A stretch of DNA of 64,000 bases, taken from UBA4729 sp039931245 (GTDB lineage Bacteria > Patescibacteriota > Saccharimonadia > Saccharimonadales > UBA4665). The position numbers were made by a program, and so were the translations under genes. The notes under the pieces were generated by a model. It made no database searches, was not told the DNA's origin, and worked only from the letters and a program-made list of their open reading frames with translations. Positions 23,226-31,637 of the stretch are shown here, in pieces; within the stretch, counting starts at the first letter, position 1; the number at the start of each line of letters is the position of its first letter. The stretch is from positions 1 through 64,000 of the forward strand of contig JBDTSH010000014.1 of the NCBI GenBank assembly GCA_039931245.1, written 5' to 3'.

Positions 23226-24230
23226 GTGGCACAAAAACTAGATGTCCTCAGTATTGGTGATATCGTCACCGATGCTTTTATAAAACTGTTTGACGACCAG
23301 GCGCATGCCTATAAGAACGAGCACGGAAAATGGTTGGCCATGAAGTATGGCACTAAATTGCCTTTTGACCACGTCGAAGTTTTACAGGCCGTCGGTAACG
23401 CCGCCAACGCCGCCGTCTCCTTCTCTCGTCTGGGCCTCAGCACCGGTCTGGCCACCAATGTCGGGGGCGACCAAGAGGGTCGCGACATGATCGCCGCCCT
23501 GCATAAGGAGCATATTGATCACCGGTTTGTGCGCATTAACCCCGACAAAAAAAGCAACTACCACTATGTTCTTTGGTATAAGGAAGAGCGGACAATCCTC
23601 ATTAAGCACGAGGAATACGACTACCACTGGCCGTACTTGCGCCCCGGTGATGTGCCGCGGTGGGTCTACTTCAGCTCCATCAGCCAGCACGCCATGGAGT
23701 ATCATGACATGATCGCCGACTGGCTCGAACAAAACCCCGACGTGAAACTAGCCTTTCAGCCGGGTACGTTCCAGATGGAAGCCGGTGTGCCCCGCTTGGC
23801 GCGTATTTACGCCCGCACCGAAGTGATCGTTCTCAACCGGGAAGAGGCGGTGTTTGTCAGCGGCGGTAATTACGACGACCTACACGATTTGTTCAATCGC
23901 CTGCACCAGATCGGCCCGAAGATCGTGGTCATTACCGATGGCCCGGATGGAGCCTATGCCTCCGACGGCGACAATCGCTACCAGATGCCGCTCTATCCTG
24001 ACCCGGCGCCCCCCAAAGAACGAACCGGCGCCGGTGACGCCTTTGCTTCGACGCTGGTTGCCGCCTTGGCCAAGGGCAACACCTTGGAAGGAGCCTTACA
24101 GTGGGCGCCGATTAACTCCATGAGTGTCGTCCAACAAACGGGGGCCCAAGCGGGCTTGCTCTCAGAAAAAGAAATCGAAGAGCTGTTGCGCACATCACCC
24201 GATTGGTACCACACTACCAGACTGCAGTAG
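23226..24230 (+). CDS. PfkB-family carbohydrate kinase
   Basis: Ribokinase-fold sugar kinase, 334 residues from the GTG at 23226, which has AGGG nearby; an in-frame start further upstream would add 22 residues unlike the family. The N-terminal strand LDVLSIGDIVTDAFI, GNAANAAVSFSRLGL with DQEGRDMI, and the catalytic C-terminal signature RTGAGDAFASTLVAAL with the base Asp are all present. The insert LFDDQAHAYKNEHGKWLAM is longer than in ribokinase. Substrate is inferred from context: fructose-6-phosphate, sedoheptulose-7-phosphate or a free sugar. It closes the carbon cluster. Confidence 0.88.
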   Translation: MAQKLDVLSIGDIVTDAFIKLFDDQAHAYKNEHGKWLAMKYGTKLPFDHVEVLQAVGNAANAAVSFSRLGLSTGLATNVGGDQEGRDMIAALHKEHIDHRFVRINPDKKSNYHYVLWYKEERTILIKHEEYDYHWPYLRPGDVPRWVYFSSISQHAMEYHDMIADWLEQNPDVKLAFQPGTFQMEAGVPRLARIYARTEVIVLNREEAVFVSGGNYDDLHDLFNRLHQIGPKIVVITDGPDGAYASDGDNRYQMPLYPDPAPPKERTGAGDAFASTLVAALAKGNTLEGALQWAPINSMSVVQQTGAQAGLLSEKEIEELLRTSPDWYHTTRLQ

Positions 24231-24300
24231 GGCAGTTTCCGATAGATCAACCTATATTTTTTCAGAGGTGCTTATGGTAATCTGTAGGTAAGGAATAACT

Positions 24301-24345
24301 ATGCGTCAGCCCAATAAAAAATCGCACGATAATTCAGCCCAATGA
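24301..24345 (+). CDS. 14-codon micro-ORF ahead of the 415-aa unknown gene
   Basis: ATG at 24301 follows AAGGA at a good distance and the frame ends in a TGA overlapping the next gene's ATG (ATGA at 24342). The peptide is MRQPNKKSHDNSAQ. Because the downstream gene has no other ribosome binding site, this looks like a coupling leader. It shares the M-x-Q-P-N-K start with the micro-ORF at 6239, with different synonymous codons for Q and P. Confidence 0.45.
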   Translation: MRQPNKKSHDNSAQ

Positions 24346-25589
24346 CACGATTTTTATCCGAGTCGCTGACCGCGCCGGAGCCCCGTTTCGGGCTCGGTTT
24401 GCGCCGGCTGGAACGGGCCAATGGGAACCCGAGTGCCGATATTCGCCTGACCGTTGAAGTGAAACGCGACACTCGCCGGAAGCTTGCCGAATTGGGGCTT
24501 CACCCTGATGACACGACCGCGGCCGAGCTTTATCACGCCCTGCAAACCCGGGTCAAGCTCGACGATATCCGGTTGACGACCAGGCTGCGCACGATTGCCG
24601 CAACCCATGTTTCGGCCGAAGGTGACGTCGTGGCTGGCATGGCCCACGCTCTCCAGACTGCGCCATTGCCGAAGAACTGTTTTGCGCTCAAGGCCGCCAG
24701 CTTGCGAACTATTATCAAAAAGTTGCCCCCCAAAAAAGCCCTCAAGCAACTGGGTTACCGCTCGCTCCCTTCAATGCTCAAGCACGAATCGGCAGCGACG
24801 ATCTTGACCGCCGCCGTCTTGACCGAGCACGCCAGTTGGTATCGCAACGTCGTCGAAGCCTATAAGCGCCTGACGCCGGCCGATTTCGAGAATCGGCCTA
24901 TCGCCATCCTCCACCCCACCACTTCCAAGTGGCGGTCTCTGGCTGCCAGTGATGTCGCCAAACGCCATCATAATATCATGAGTTTTCCAGAGCTGGGGGC
25001 AATCGTATTATTGCCACTACCTGATGAACGGCCGGCCGGCGCGGTGACGGCCAGCTTGGTCCTCGCTTTGCACGCTCTAAACGAAGTGCGCGCCAGCAGT
25101 ACCTTTCTCAAGCTCTGTCAGGTTCGTCCGGATTTTGGACACGTCGTCGCCACGGTGGCCACCAGCCGACCTGAATTGCCGGCTGGCTTGTTCGACCAGT
25201 CGGTGCCCTGGCATCTTGTGCAGCGCTATTATGCCCGTTGGCAGCACCTTTTCAATGAAGAATTGTTTGCCCCGCACATCCGGCTCGAAGATTTGTCGTG
25301 GCATAATATTGAAGATATCTTGATTCACATTGAGCCGAGCCTCAAATTCTGGCAGGGAAGCGCTCACCTGGGGGTCGTCCACAACCGTCAGCCGGTCTCA
25401 CTCAATCTCATTGACGTGGCGCTGAACTATTGTAATCGGCTGCCATTTGAACAGCGGTCTTTCGAGCATTTTCAACGATCGCTTTGGCAGGAACTGTCAC
25501 TGCGCTATTTACAGCCCCAAAATATCGAGCAGGCCGTCTTGGGAGTCTTGCAACCTAAATTTGCGCCCGCTCGCGCCCTCATTAATTAG
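24342..25589 (+). CDS. Hypothetical protein, 415 aa
   Basis: Unrecognised, soluble and mostly helical. It has a basic, leucine-rich N-terminal half (residues 1-160, including RDTRRKLAELGLHPDDTTAAELYHAL and a lysine-rich IIKKLPPKKALKQLGY) and a second half with longer hydrophobic helices and WQHLFNEELFAPHIRLEDL, EQRSFEHFQRSLWQELSL. There is no membrane segment, cysteine motif or nucleotide-binding loop. Translation is probably coupled to the 14-codon leader. It is followed after 11 bp by a LOG-family gene with its own Shine-Dalgarno. I can offer no function. Confidence 0.75.
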   Translation: MTRFLSESLTAPEPRFGLGLRRLERANGNPSADIRLTVEVKRDTRRKLAELGLHPDDTTAAELYHALQTRVKLDDIRLTTRLRTIAATHVSAEGDVVAGMAHALQTAPLPKNCFALKAASLRTIIKKLPPKKALKQLGYRSLPSMLKHESAATILTAAVLTEHASWYRNVVEAYKRLTPADFENRPIAILHPTTSKWRSLAASDVAKRHHNIMSFPELGAIVLLPLPDERPAGAVTASLVLALHALNEVRASSTFLKLCQVRPDFGHVVATVATSRPELPAGLFDQSVPWHLVQRYYARWQHLFNEELFAPHIRLEDLSWHNIEDILIHIEPSLKFWQGSAHLGVVHNRQPVSLNLIDVALNYCNRLPFEQRSFEHFQRSLWQELSLRYLQPQNIEQAVLGVLQPKFAPARALIN

Positions 25590-25600
25590 AAAGGTATCAC

Positions 25601-26167
25601 ATGTATCAGATTTGCGTTTCCGGAGCCGCTAAAGGCGACAGTGTCCAAGAAGGTAAACTCCTCGCCGCCGCCCTCGGGGTAGCTATCGCCAAAGCCGGCC
25701 ATGCCCTTATGACCGGCGCCACCGTCGGGCTGCCAAATTACGCCGCCGAGGCCTACAAGCAGGCCGGGGGAGTGATGAGCGTCGGGATTAGTCCGGCCGC
25801 GTCAAAAGTTGAACACGTCATGAAATACCGCCTGCCGATACTGGCCTACGATACGATTCTTTACTCCGGACTGCACTACGTCGGCCGCGACGCCCTTTTG
25901 ATTACTTCGAGTGATGCCGTGGTCAGTCTGGGCGGCCGCCTCGGCACGTTGCATGAATTTACGATTGCTCTCGAAACTGATACGCCGATCGGGTTTTTGC
26001 AGGGCGCCGGCGGCGTCAGCGATCAGATCCAAACGCTGATGAGCCTGGCCCACCCCCTGCGGGCCGGCGCGATGGTGACCTTTAACGAATCGGCCGAGGC
26101 CCTCCTCCAAGAGTTAACCGACCACCTCGATATTGAGCACGCCAAGTACCGCGATTTGTACCAATAA
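25601..26167 (+). CDS. LOG/SLOG-family protein (TIGR00725 type)
   Basis: A Rossmann-like 188-residue protein of the lysine-decarboxylase-like (LOG) superfamily. Features are CVSGAAKGD at the first strand, a hydrophobic GATVGLPNYAAEAYKQAGG, and VVSLGGRLGTLHEFTIALE, a variant of the PGGxGTxxE motif that binds nucleotide phosphates. True LOG enzymes cleave cytokinin nucleotides; the TIGR00725 branch is of unknown ligand. AGAAAGG precedes the ATG. The motif is degenerate at its start (LGGRLGTLHE), so nucleotide binding is likely but catalysis is uncertain. Confidence 0.85.
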   Translation: MYQICVSGAAKGDSVQEGKLLAAALGVAIAKAGHALMTGATVGLPNYAAEAYKQAGGVMSVGISPAASKVEHVMKYRLPILAYDTILYSGLHYVGRDALLITSSDAVVSLGGRLGTLHEFTIALETDTPIGFLQGAGGVSDQIQTLMSLAHPLRAGAMVTFNESAEALLQELTDHLDIEHAKYRDLYQ

Positions 26168-26256
26168 AGCTAGTTCCAGCCAGTTTCCTGAGCTCACGAA
26201 AACAAATCATTTATCAGGCGGCTCCGTCGCCCCCATTATGTTGAGCCACAACTTGC

Positions 26257-26262
26257 TACAAT
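26257..26262 (+). promoter_or_regulatory. Extended -10 (TTGCTACAAT) of uvrB, leaderless geometry
   Basis: TACAAT with an upstream TG (extended -10) ends 7 nt before the uvrB GTG. The leader would be absent, leaving a GTG-initiated leaderless message. Confidence 0.55.
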
Positions 26263-26268
26263 AGGGGA

Positions 26269-28239
26269 GTGAAGACCTTCAATCTGCAGTCTAGTTTTCA
26301 ACCGAGCGGCGATCAGCCCGCGGCGATTGCCCAATTGACCAAAGGTTTGCGCGACGGCCTTCGTGAGCAGACCTTATTGGGGGTGACTGGTTCCGGTAAA
26401 ACCTTTACGATGGCCAATCTGATTCAAGATTTTCAGAAGCCAACCCTGATCTTGAGCCACAACAAAACTCTCGCCGCCCAATTGTATGGTGAGTTCAAAA
26501 AGTTTTTCCCCGATAACGCCGTCCACTACTTCGTCAGCTACTTTGATTATTATCAGCCGGAAGCCTACATTGCCCGGTCTGATACCTTTATTGAAAAAGA
26601 CAGTCAGATTAACGAAGAGATCGACCGGCTGCGCCACGCCGCCACCGATTCACTACTGAGCCGGAAAGACGTCATTATTGTTGCCAGCGTCAGCTGTATT
26701 TACGGTATTGGGTCCAAAGAGGACTACGGCGGCATGTCGGTCGACGTCAAGCAGGGCGAGAACCGCAAACGCGACAAATTTCTGAGACATTTAACTGATA
26801 TCCAGTATCAGCGCAATGACATTGATTTCCACCGCGGTACTTTTCGGGTCCGCGGCGACGTCGTTGATATTTTTCCGGCCGGTGAGGAACTCGCCTATCG
26901 GATCGACTTTTTCGGTGATGACATTGAGCGCATCACCAAGATTGACCCGCTGACCGGCGAGATATTGGCCGTCTTGCCGGAACTGCGGATTTTTCCCTCA
27001 TCGCACTACGTCACGCCGTTTGAAAAGCTCAAGTTGACGCTCGTCAAGATCGAACAGGAGCTGCAAGTACGTCTGGCGGAATTTCGGGCCCAAGGTAAAT
27101 TACTCGAAGCCCAACGGTTGGAACAACGGACGCGCTTCGATTTGGAGATGCTTGAGGAAACCGGCTTCGTGAAGGGTATCGAGAACTACAGTCGCTACTT
27201 GACGAATCGCGAACCGGGCGAGCAACCCGCCACGCTGATGGATTATTTTCCCGACGATTATCTATTACTCGTCGACGAATCGCATATGAGCATGCCCCAG
27301 GTCCGCGGCATGTACAACGGTGACCGGGCCCGCAAAGAAACTCTCGTCGAGCATGGTTTTCGGTTGCCGAGTGCGCTCGATAATCGTCCACTGACGTTTG
27401 TGGAGTTTGAGCGCCACATCAATCAGGTGGTCTATGTTTCGGCGACGCCGGCCGAATATGAATTGAGCCGTTCGCCGGCCCCGGCTGAACAGGTCATTCG
27501 GCCAACCGGACTACTCGACCCACCGATAGAAATCCGCCCCGTCACCGGACAAGTCGACGATCTACTGGCCGAAATCCGCGCCACCATTGCCAAGCACGAA
27601 CGGGTCCTCGTCACGACACTGACCAAGCGCATGAGCGAAGATCTGGCCGAGTACCTCCAGGAGCTCAATATCAAGGTGGCCTACCTGCATAGTGACGTCG
27701 ACACGCTCGATCGCACTGATATCTTGCGTGACCTGCGCCTCGGCGTCTACGACGTACTGGTCGGCATCAACCTGCTGCGTGAAGGCCTGGACTTGCCGGA
27801 AGTATCACTAGTGGCAATTCTCGATGCCGACAAAGAGGGTTTTTTGCGGAGTGAGCAGGCCTTAATCCAGACCGTCGGCCGGGCCGCCCGCCACATCGAT
27901 GGCCACGTCATTATGTATGCCGACCATATGACCAAAAGCATGCAAAAAACCATTGACGAAACGAGCCGGCGCCATAAAATCCAAAAAGCCTATAACGCCG
28001 AGCACGGCATAACGCCCACCGGCATCAACCGGGGCATTGAAGCGGGCATGCGCCCGGATATGCCCGAAGAGGCCAAACGGGCCCGGCTCGATCTCAAAAA
28101 GATACCTAAGGACGAATATAAGTCGCTGGTCCGTGACTTGACCGGCCAGATGGAACTGGCCAGCGCCAACTTGCAATTCGAAACGGCGGCCGAGCTCCGC
28201 GACTTGATTAACGATATCGAAGCAAAAATGACGACTTAA
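26269..28239 (+). CDS. uvrB: Excinuclease ABC subunit B
   Basis: UvrB verifies damage and recruits UvrC in nucleotide excision repair. The 656 residues show Walker A GVTGSGKTF (about 39-47), the beta-hairpin YFDYYQPEAYI, LLVDESHMSMPQ (helicase motif II, DESH), the VSATPAEYE block, the helicase motifs LREGLDLPEVS and QTVGRAARH, and the C-terminal UVR motif (about 615-655) for UvrC contact. It begins with GTG at 26269. UvrA and UvrC are not in the window. Its last 4 bp overlap the convergent gene at 28236. Confidence 0.97.
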   Translation: MKTFNLQSSFQPSGDQPAAIAQLTKGLRDGLREQTLLGVTGSGKTFTMANLIQDFQKPTLILSHNKTLAAQLYGEFKKFFPDNAVHYFVSYFDYYQPEAYIARSDTFIEKDSQINEEIDRLRHAATDSLLSRKDVIIVASVSCIYGIGSKEDYGGMSVDVKQGENRKRDKFLRHLTDIQYQRNDIDFHRGTFRVRGDVVDIFPAGEELAYRIDFFGDDIERITKIDPLTGEILAVLPELRIFPSSHYVTPFEKLKLTLVKIEQELQVRLAEFRAQGKLLEAQRLEQRTRFDLEMLEETGFVKGIENYSRYLTNREPGEQPATLMDYFPDDYLLLVDESHMSMPQVRGMYNGDRARKETLVEHGFRLPSALDNRPLTFVEFERHINQVVYVSATPAEYELSRSPAPAEQVIRPTGLLDPPIEIRPVTGQVDDLLAEIRATIAKHERVLVTTLTKRMSEDLAEYLQELNIKVAYLHSDVDTLDRTDILRDLRLGVYDVLVGINLLREGLDLPEVSLVAILDADKEGFLRSEQALIQTVGRAARHIDGHVIMYADHMTKSMQKTIDETSRRHKIQKAYNAEHGITPTGINRGIEAGMRPDMPEEAKRARLDLKKIPKDEYKSLVRDLTGQMELASANLQFETAAELRDLINDIEAKMTT

Positions 28240-29294
28240 GTCGACTCGTCGCTGTAGAGACCGAGCTGACGAATTGCTTTGGCGATAGCGCGGGCCCGCT
28301 TAGCGGCCTCGCCACCCATACAATGGCCTTTGCCGTCGACGAGCTTTAAAAGTTCATGAGACCGGGCAAAGGTTACTTCCTGCAGAAAATTTTCAAAAAT
28401 TGATTCCCGGAGACAATCTTCCCGTCCTTGAATATCGTATGGCCCGCGGGCGGCCAGTTTGGCGAGGAGTTCTTTTGAGGTGCCGCCGAGTAATGACAAG
28501 CCGAGCCGAGAAATGACCGCCAAGTCACTGGCCGGGGGCAGGGAATGGTAATTGTCGTAGATGAAGTGGGCCGCCTGGCGCGGTGAGCTCTGTTGCGCCA
28601 CTTCCGCCACCGCTCCAAGCAACAGGTGGCCCGGCAGGTGAGTGAACATATGCAGGCGGGCCTGCCACGATGAAACGAGGCACGGTTCGTAGAGAACGCG
28701 GCCCACAATATCAATCGGCTGGCCCTCGGCATCGTTGATTTCATCCATTCGGGCGAGAATGGCCGCACTCATTGAAGTGGCGACGATGACCAGGCGACGG
28801 CCGTCGTAGAGCGGCGCCAAGACATTAAATGTTTCTTGGGCGGCGAGATCGAGGGTGTGACCGCCGAGGGAGCGCAAGGCCCGCCGCGGTAAGGTGCTGT
28901 CGGTGCCGTAGGTGGCGTGGGTATCGATGACGGCCTCCGGCAGTTGATGACTCAAATACTGCTGGGTCTGGCGCAGGATAGTGCCGTTGATCGTTTCGGT
29001 CCAGCCGGGCAAATTGGCCACCACCAGGGCAGCTGGGTTGGCGCTGGAGGCTTCGGTGTGCAACATCTGGTGATGGCGGCGGCCAGCCAGGCCGATGCGC
29101 TGTGCTTCGTGAATCTTCACGATACCGTCAGTGACCGAATGCCAGCTGGCCAGTACTTCCGGCTGGAAATCCGCCGGCGGGAGCACCGCCGCTGATTCCG
29201 GCCTGACGGCAGGATAATCGAAAGAAGGCCGATTCTCGGGCTGCCGGAGTAAGGGCGGGGCGACTTGGGGTGCGCACTCGGTGGTAATTGTCAT
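28236..29294 (-). CDS. Alpha/beta-hydrolase-like protein with altered nucleophile elbow
   Basis: A 352-residue protein that I read as an alpha/beta hydrolase fold: VVANLPGWTET resembles the oxyanion strand-loop, LVIVATSMSAAILARM occupies the position of the nucleophile elbow, and KGHCMGGEAAKRARAIAKAI supplies a C-terminal His. The elbow reads T-S-M-S-A instead of G-x-S-x-G, so activity is uncertain. The first 50 residues are a proline-rich tail with no signal peptide. It overlaps uvrB tail-to-tail by 4 bp. No close family comes to mind; the fold call is inferred from motif order only. Confidence 0.6.
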   Translation of the reverse strand: MTITTECAPQVAPPLLRQPENRPSFDYPAVRPESAAVLPPADFQPEVLASWHSVTDGIVKIHEAQRIGLAGRRHHQMLHTEASSANPAALVVANLPGWTETINGTILRQTQQYLSHQLPEAVIDTHATYGTDSTLPRRALRSLGGHTLDLAAQETFNVLAPLYDGRRLVIVATSMSAAILARMDEINDAEGQPIDIVGRVLYEPCLVSSWQARLHMFTHLPGHLLLGAVAEVAQQSSPRQAAHFIYDNYHSLPPASDLAVISRLGLSLLGGTSKELLAKLAARGPYDIQGREDCLRESIFENFLQEVTFARSHELLKLVDGKGHCMGGEAAKRARAIAKAIRQLGLYSDEST

Positions 29295-29423
29295 GTTTAT
29301 TGCTAATTATTCGTTGCTAGGTGGATCATTTTTTATCATAGTCTTGTCGTGGCCGGATTGTAAAGCACAAGTATAGTAGACATTAAATAACAGGGCCAAG
29401 CGTTCAACAAAAGCTCCAAGGTC

Positions 29424-29432
29424 TGTTACAAT
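29424..29432 (+). promoter_or_regulatory. Extended -10 (TGTTACAAT) of the gat operon
   Basis: TG-T-TACAAT ends 12 nt before the gatC ATG. The resulting leader is about 5 nt with no Shine-Dalgarno. Confidence 0.5.
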
Positions 29433-29443
29433 CGTAGATAACG

Positions 29444-29737
29444 ATGGCGAAACTTTCCCGCGAGGATATCTTAAAATTGGCCCGATTGGCGCGACTCGAA
29501 TTGAGCGAGGCTGAAATTATCGAGTATGGTGACGAGCTGAGCGAGATTATTCAGTACGTTGATCAATTGCAGGCGGTCGACGTGCAGGGTCTCTCAGCGA
29601 CCAACCACGTGACCGGTCTCGTCAACGTCCAGCGCGAAGACGTCATAGTCGACTATGGCTATAGCCCGGCCGATCTGCTGGCCAATGTCCCGACGGTCCA
29701 AGCCAATAGTATTAAGGTTCGGCGGATGCTCGGATGA
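29444..29737 (+). CDS. gatC: Asp/Glu-tRNA amidotransferase subunit C
   Basis: Small clamp subunit of GatCAB, which converts misacylated Glu-tRNA-Gln and Asp-tRNA-Asn to the correct forms. The 97 residues match the family in length and in the N-terminal KLARLARLELSEAEI and the C-terminal PTVQANSIKVRRMLG. It is first in a four-gene operon with ATGA overlaps throughout. No GlnRS gene is in the window; the presence of GatCAB implies the indirect route for at least one amide amino acid. Confidence 0.95.
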   Translation: MAKLSREDILKLARLARLELSEAEIIEYGDELSEIIQYVDQLQAVDVQGLSATNHVTGLVNVQREDVIVDYGYSPADLLANVPTVQANSIKVRRMLG

Positions 29738-31158
29738 GTCAATGGCCGTCCCTGGCGGCAATCGCGAAAAGTGTCCAGTCGGGGCAGGTCAGCGCCGTCG
29801 CTTTGGTTGAACAGGCTTTACGCACCATTCATGACCAGCAAGAATTTAACGCCATTATTGCCATCTTGCCCGATCGGGCCCGGGCCCGGGCCACCGAGAT
29901 AGACGCCCGCGTCAAGGCCGGCGATTCGGTCGGTCGCCTGGCCGGTGTGCCCTTTATTGCCAAAGACAATTTCTTAGTATTCGGGGCCGATACGACAGCC
30001 GCCAGTAACATCCTGAAAGGTTTTAAGGCCCCTTACCAAGCCGTGGCCGTCGAGAAATTGGAAGCCGAGGGAGCGATTTGTGTCGCCAAAGCTAATCTCG
30101 ATGCCTTTGCCCACGGGGCCAGTACCGAGAACAGTGATTTTGGAGTGACCCTCAACCCGCACGATAAAAGTCGGGTGCCTGGTGGATCATCGGGTGGTTC
30201 CGCTGCCGCGGTCGTGCTCGATATGGCCCCCTTTGCGCTCGGTACCGATACCGGTGGTTCGGTTCGTCAGCCGGCCAGTTTTGTCGGTTGTGTCGGCTAC
30301 AAGCCGACGTATGGGTTGATCTCCCGGTCAGGTGTCGTTGCCATGGCCAGCAGTACCGATGTGATCGGAGCGCTCGCCCGGTCAACTACCGACATTGCCC
30401 TGATCGTCGATGTCCTGGCCGGTCGCGATGATCTCGACGCGACGACAATCGAAGCCGATCCGGCCGGCTACCTTAATGTGGCGGGCGATGTCCGTGGCAA
30501 GAAAGTCGGTCTGATCAAAGAGTATTTCGGGCACGGCGCCGACCCGGCCGTCGAGCAGCTAATTCGGGACTCGGCTGACAAGCTGAAGGCCTTGGGGGTC
30601 GAGATCGTTGAGGTCAGCTTGCCGTCACTGGCGGTTGCCTTGGCGGTGTATTACGTCTTATGCCCGGCCGAAGTCAGTAGTAACTTGAGTCGCTACGACG
30701 GCCAGCGCTTCGGCTATAGCCACACGGCGGCTACTAGCCTGGAGCAGAGCTACCTGCAGTCGCGCGGCATTGGCTTTGGCAAAGAAGCCAAACGGCGCAT
30801 CATGATCGGGACCTATGTCCTCAGCAGCGGTTACTATGACGCCTACTACAAGAAAGCTCAGATTGTCCGCACCAAACTTATTAATGAGTTTACAGCCGCT
30901 TTTGCCGACGTCGATTTTCTACTCGGACCGGTTTCGCCGACGACGGCCTTTAAGATCGGTGAAAATAGCAGCGACCCTCTGCAGATGTATCTGGCCGACG
31001 TCATGACCGTGGCGGCCAACTTGGTCGGTGTCCCCGCTATTAGCGTGCCGGCCGGGCTGGTGGCTGGCCTGCCAGTCGGTCTCCAGCTGATGGCGCCGCA
31101 ACGGGCTGACGCCCAGCTTTTGGCACTGGCCGCCCAAGCCGAGGCGCTGCTGGTATGA
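29734..31158 (+). CDS. gatA: Asp/Glu-tRNA amidotransferase subunit A
   Basis: The glutaminase subunit of GatCAB, an amidase-signature enzyme of 474 residues. The Ser-cisSer-Lys triad is intact: Lys77 in FIAKDNF, Ser152 in PGGSSGGSAA and Ser176 in TDTGGSVRQP, with the same residue spacing (75 and 24) as in the well-studied Staphylococcus enzyme. Overlaps gatC and the following small gene by 4 bp each. Confidence 0.97.
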   Translation: MSQWPSLAAIAKSVQSGQVSAVALVEQALRTIHDQQEFNAIIAILPDRARARATEIDARVKAGDSVGRLAGVPFIAKDNFLVFGADTTAASNILKGFKAPYQAVAVEKLEAEGAICVAKANLDAFAHGASTENSDFGVTLNPHDKSRVPGGSSGGSAAAVVLDMAPFALGTDTGGSVRQPASFVGCVGYKPTYGLISRSGVVAMASSTDVIGALARSTTDIALIVDVLAGRDDLDATTIEADPAGYLNVAGDVRGKKVGLIKEYFGHGADPAVEQLIRDSADKLKALGVEIVEVSLPSLAVALAVYYVLCPAEVSSNLSRYDGQRFGYSHTAATSLEQSYLQSRGIGFGKEAKRRIMIGTYVLSSGYYDAYYKKAQIVRTKLINEFTAAFADVDFLLGPVSPTTAFKIGENSSDPLQMYLADVMTVAANLVGVPAISVPAGLVAGLPVGLQLMAPQRADAQLLALAAQAEALLV

Positions 31159-31637
31159 ATCAATATCTAATCTATATCCTAATTGGCTTAGTAGTTATCG
31201 CGCCCTTTCTGACCGTCTGGCTGCGCCGCCGCCCCCGTAAGCTCAATGCCGCTCTCGCTATGGAACGCTGGCTGGCTCTGCAGAAGAATTGTGCCGATAA
31301 AAATAACTGGCCGTTGGCCGTTCTCGAAGCCGACAAACTACTCGACGATACGTTGAAGCGCTTGCGCTATAAAGGCAAGTCGAACGGCGAACGTCTCGTC
31401 GCTGCCCAGCACAAACTGTCCAATAATGAGAGCGTCTGGTTTGGCCATAAGCTCACCAATAAAATTAGAGATAATGACCTGAAAAAAATCGGTAAATTGG
31501 ATACGCTCGAAGCGCTGAGTGGCTTTCGCCAAGCCCTCAAAGATCTCGGTGCCCTGGCTGAAAAACACCCGCCCGCCGCGACCGATGCAACTATCGATAA
31601 ACCCAAAAAAACGACCAGTCGGGGGAAAAAGAAATGA
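31155..31637 (+). CDS. Membrane-anchored protein inside the gat operon
   Basis: A 160-residue unrecognised protein lying between gatA and gatB with ATGA overlaps on both sides. It has one N-terminal membrane segment (about 3-23, LIYILIGLVVIAPFLTVW), a basic stretch RRRPRK, a helical cytoplasmic domain of about 100 residues (ADKLLDDTLKRLRYKGKS, RDNDLKKIGKLDTLEALSG), and a lysine-rich tail. The position implies constant co-expression with GatCAB, possibly tethering it to the membrane. I recall similar unnamed genes in Saccharibacteria but cannot verify that here. Confidence 0.78.
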   Translation: MNQYLIYILIGLVVIAPFLTVWLRRRPRKLNAALAMERWLALQKNCADKNNWPLAVLEADKLLDDTLKRLRYKGKSNGERLVAAQHKLSNNESVWFGHKLTNKIRDNDLKKIGKLDTLEALSGFRQALKDLGALAEKHPPAATDATIDKPKKTTSRGKKK

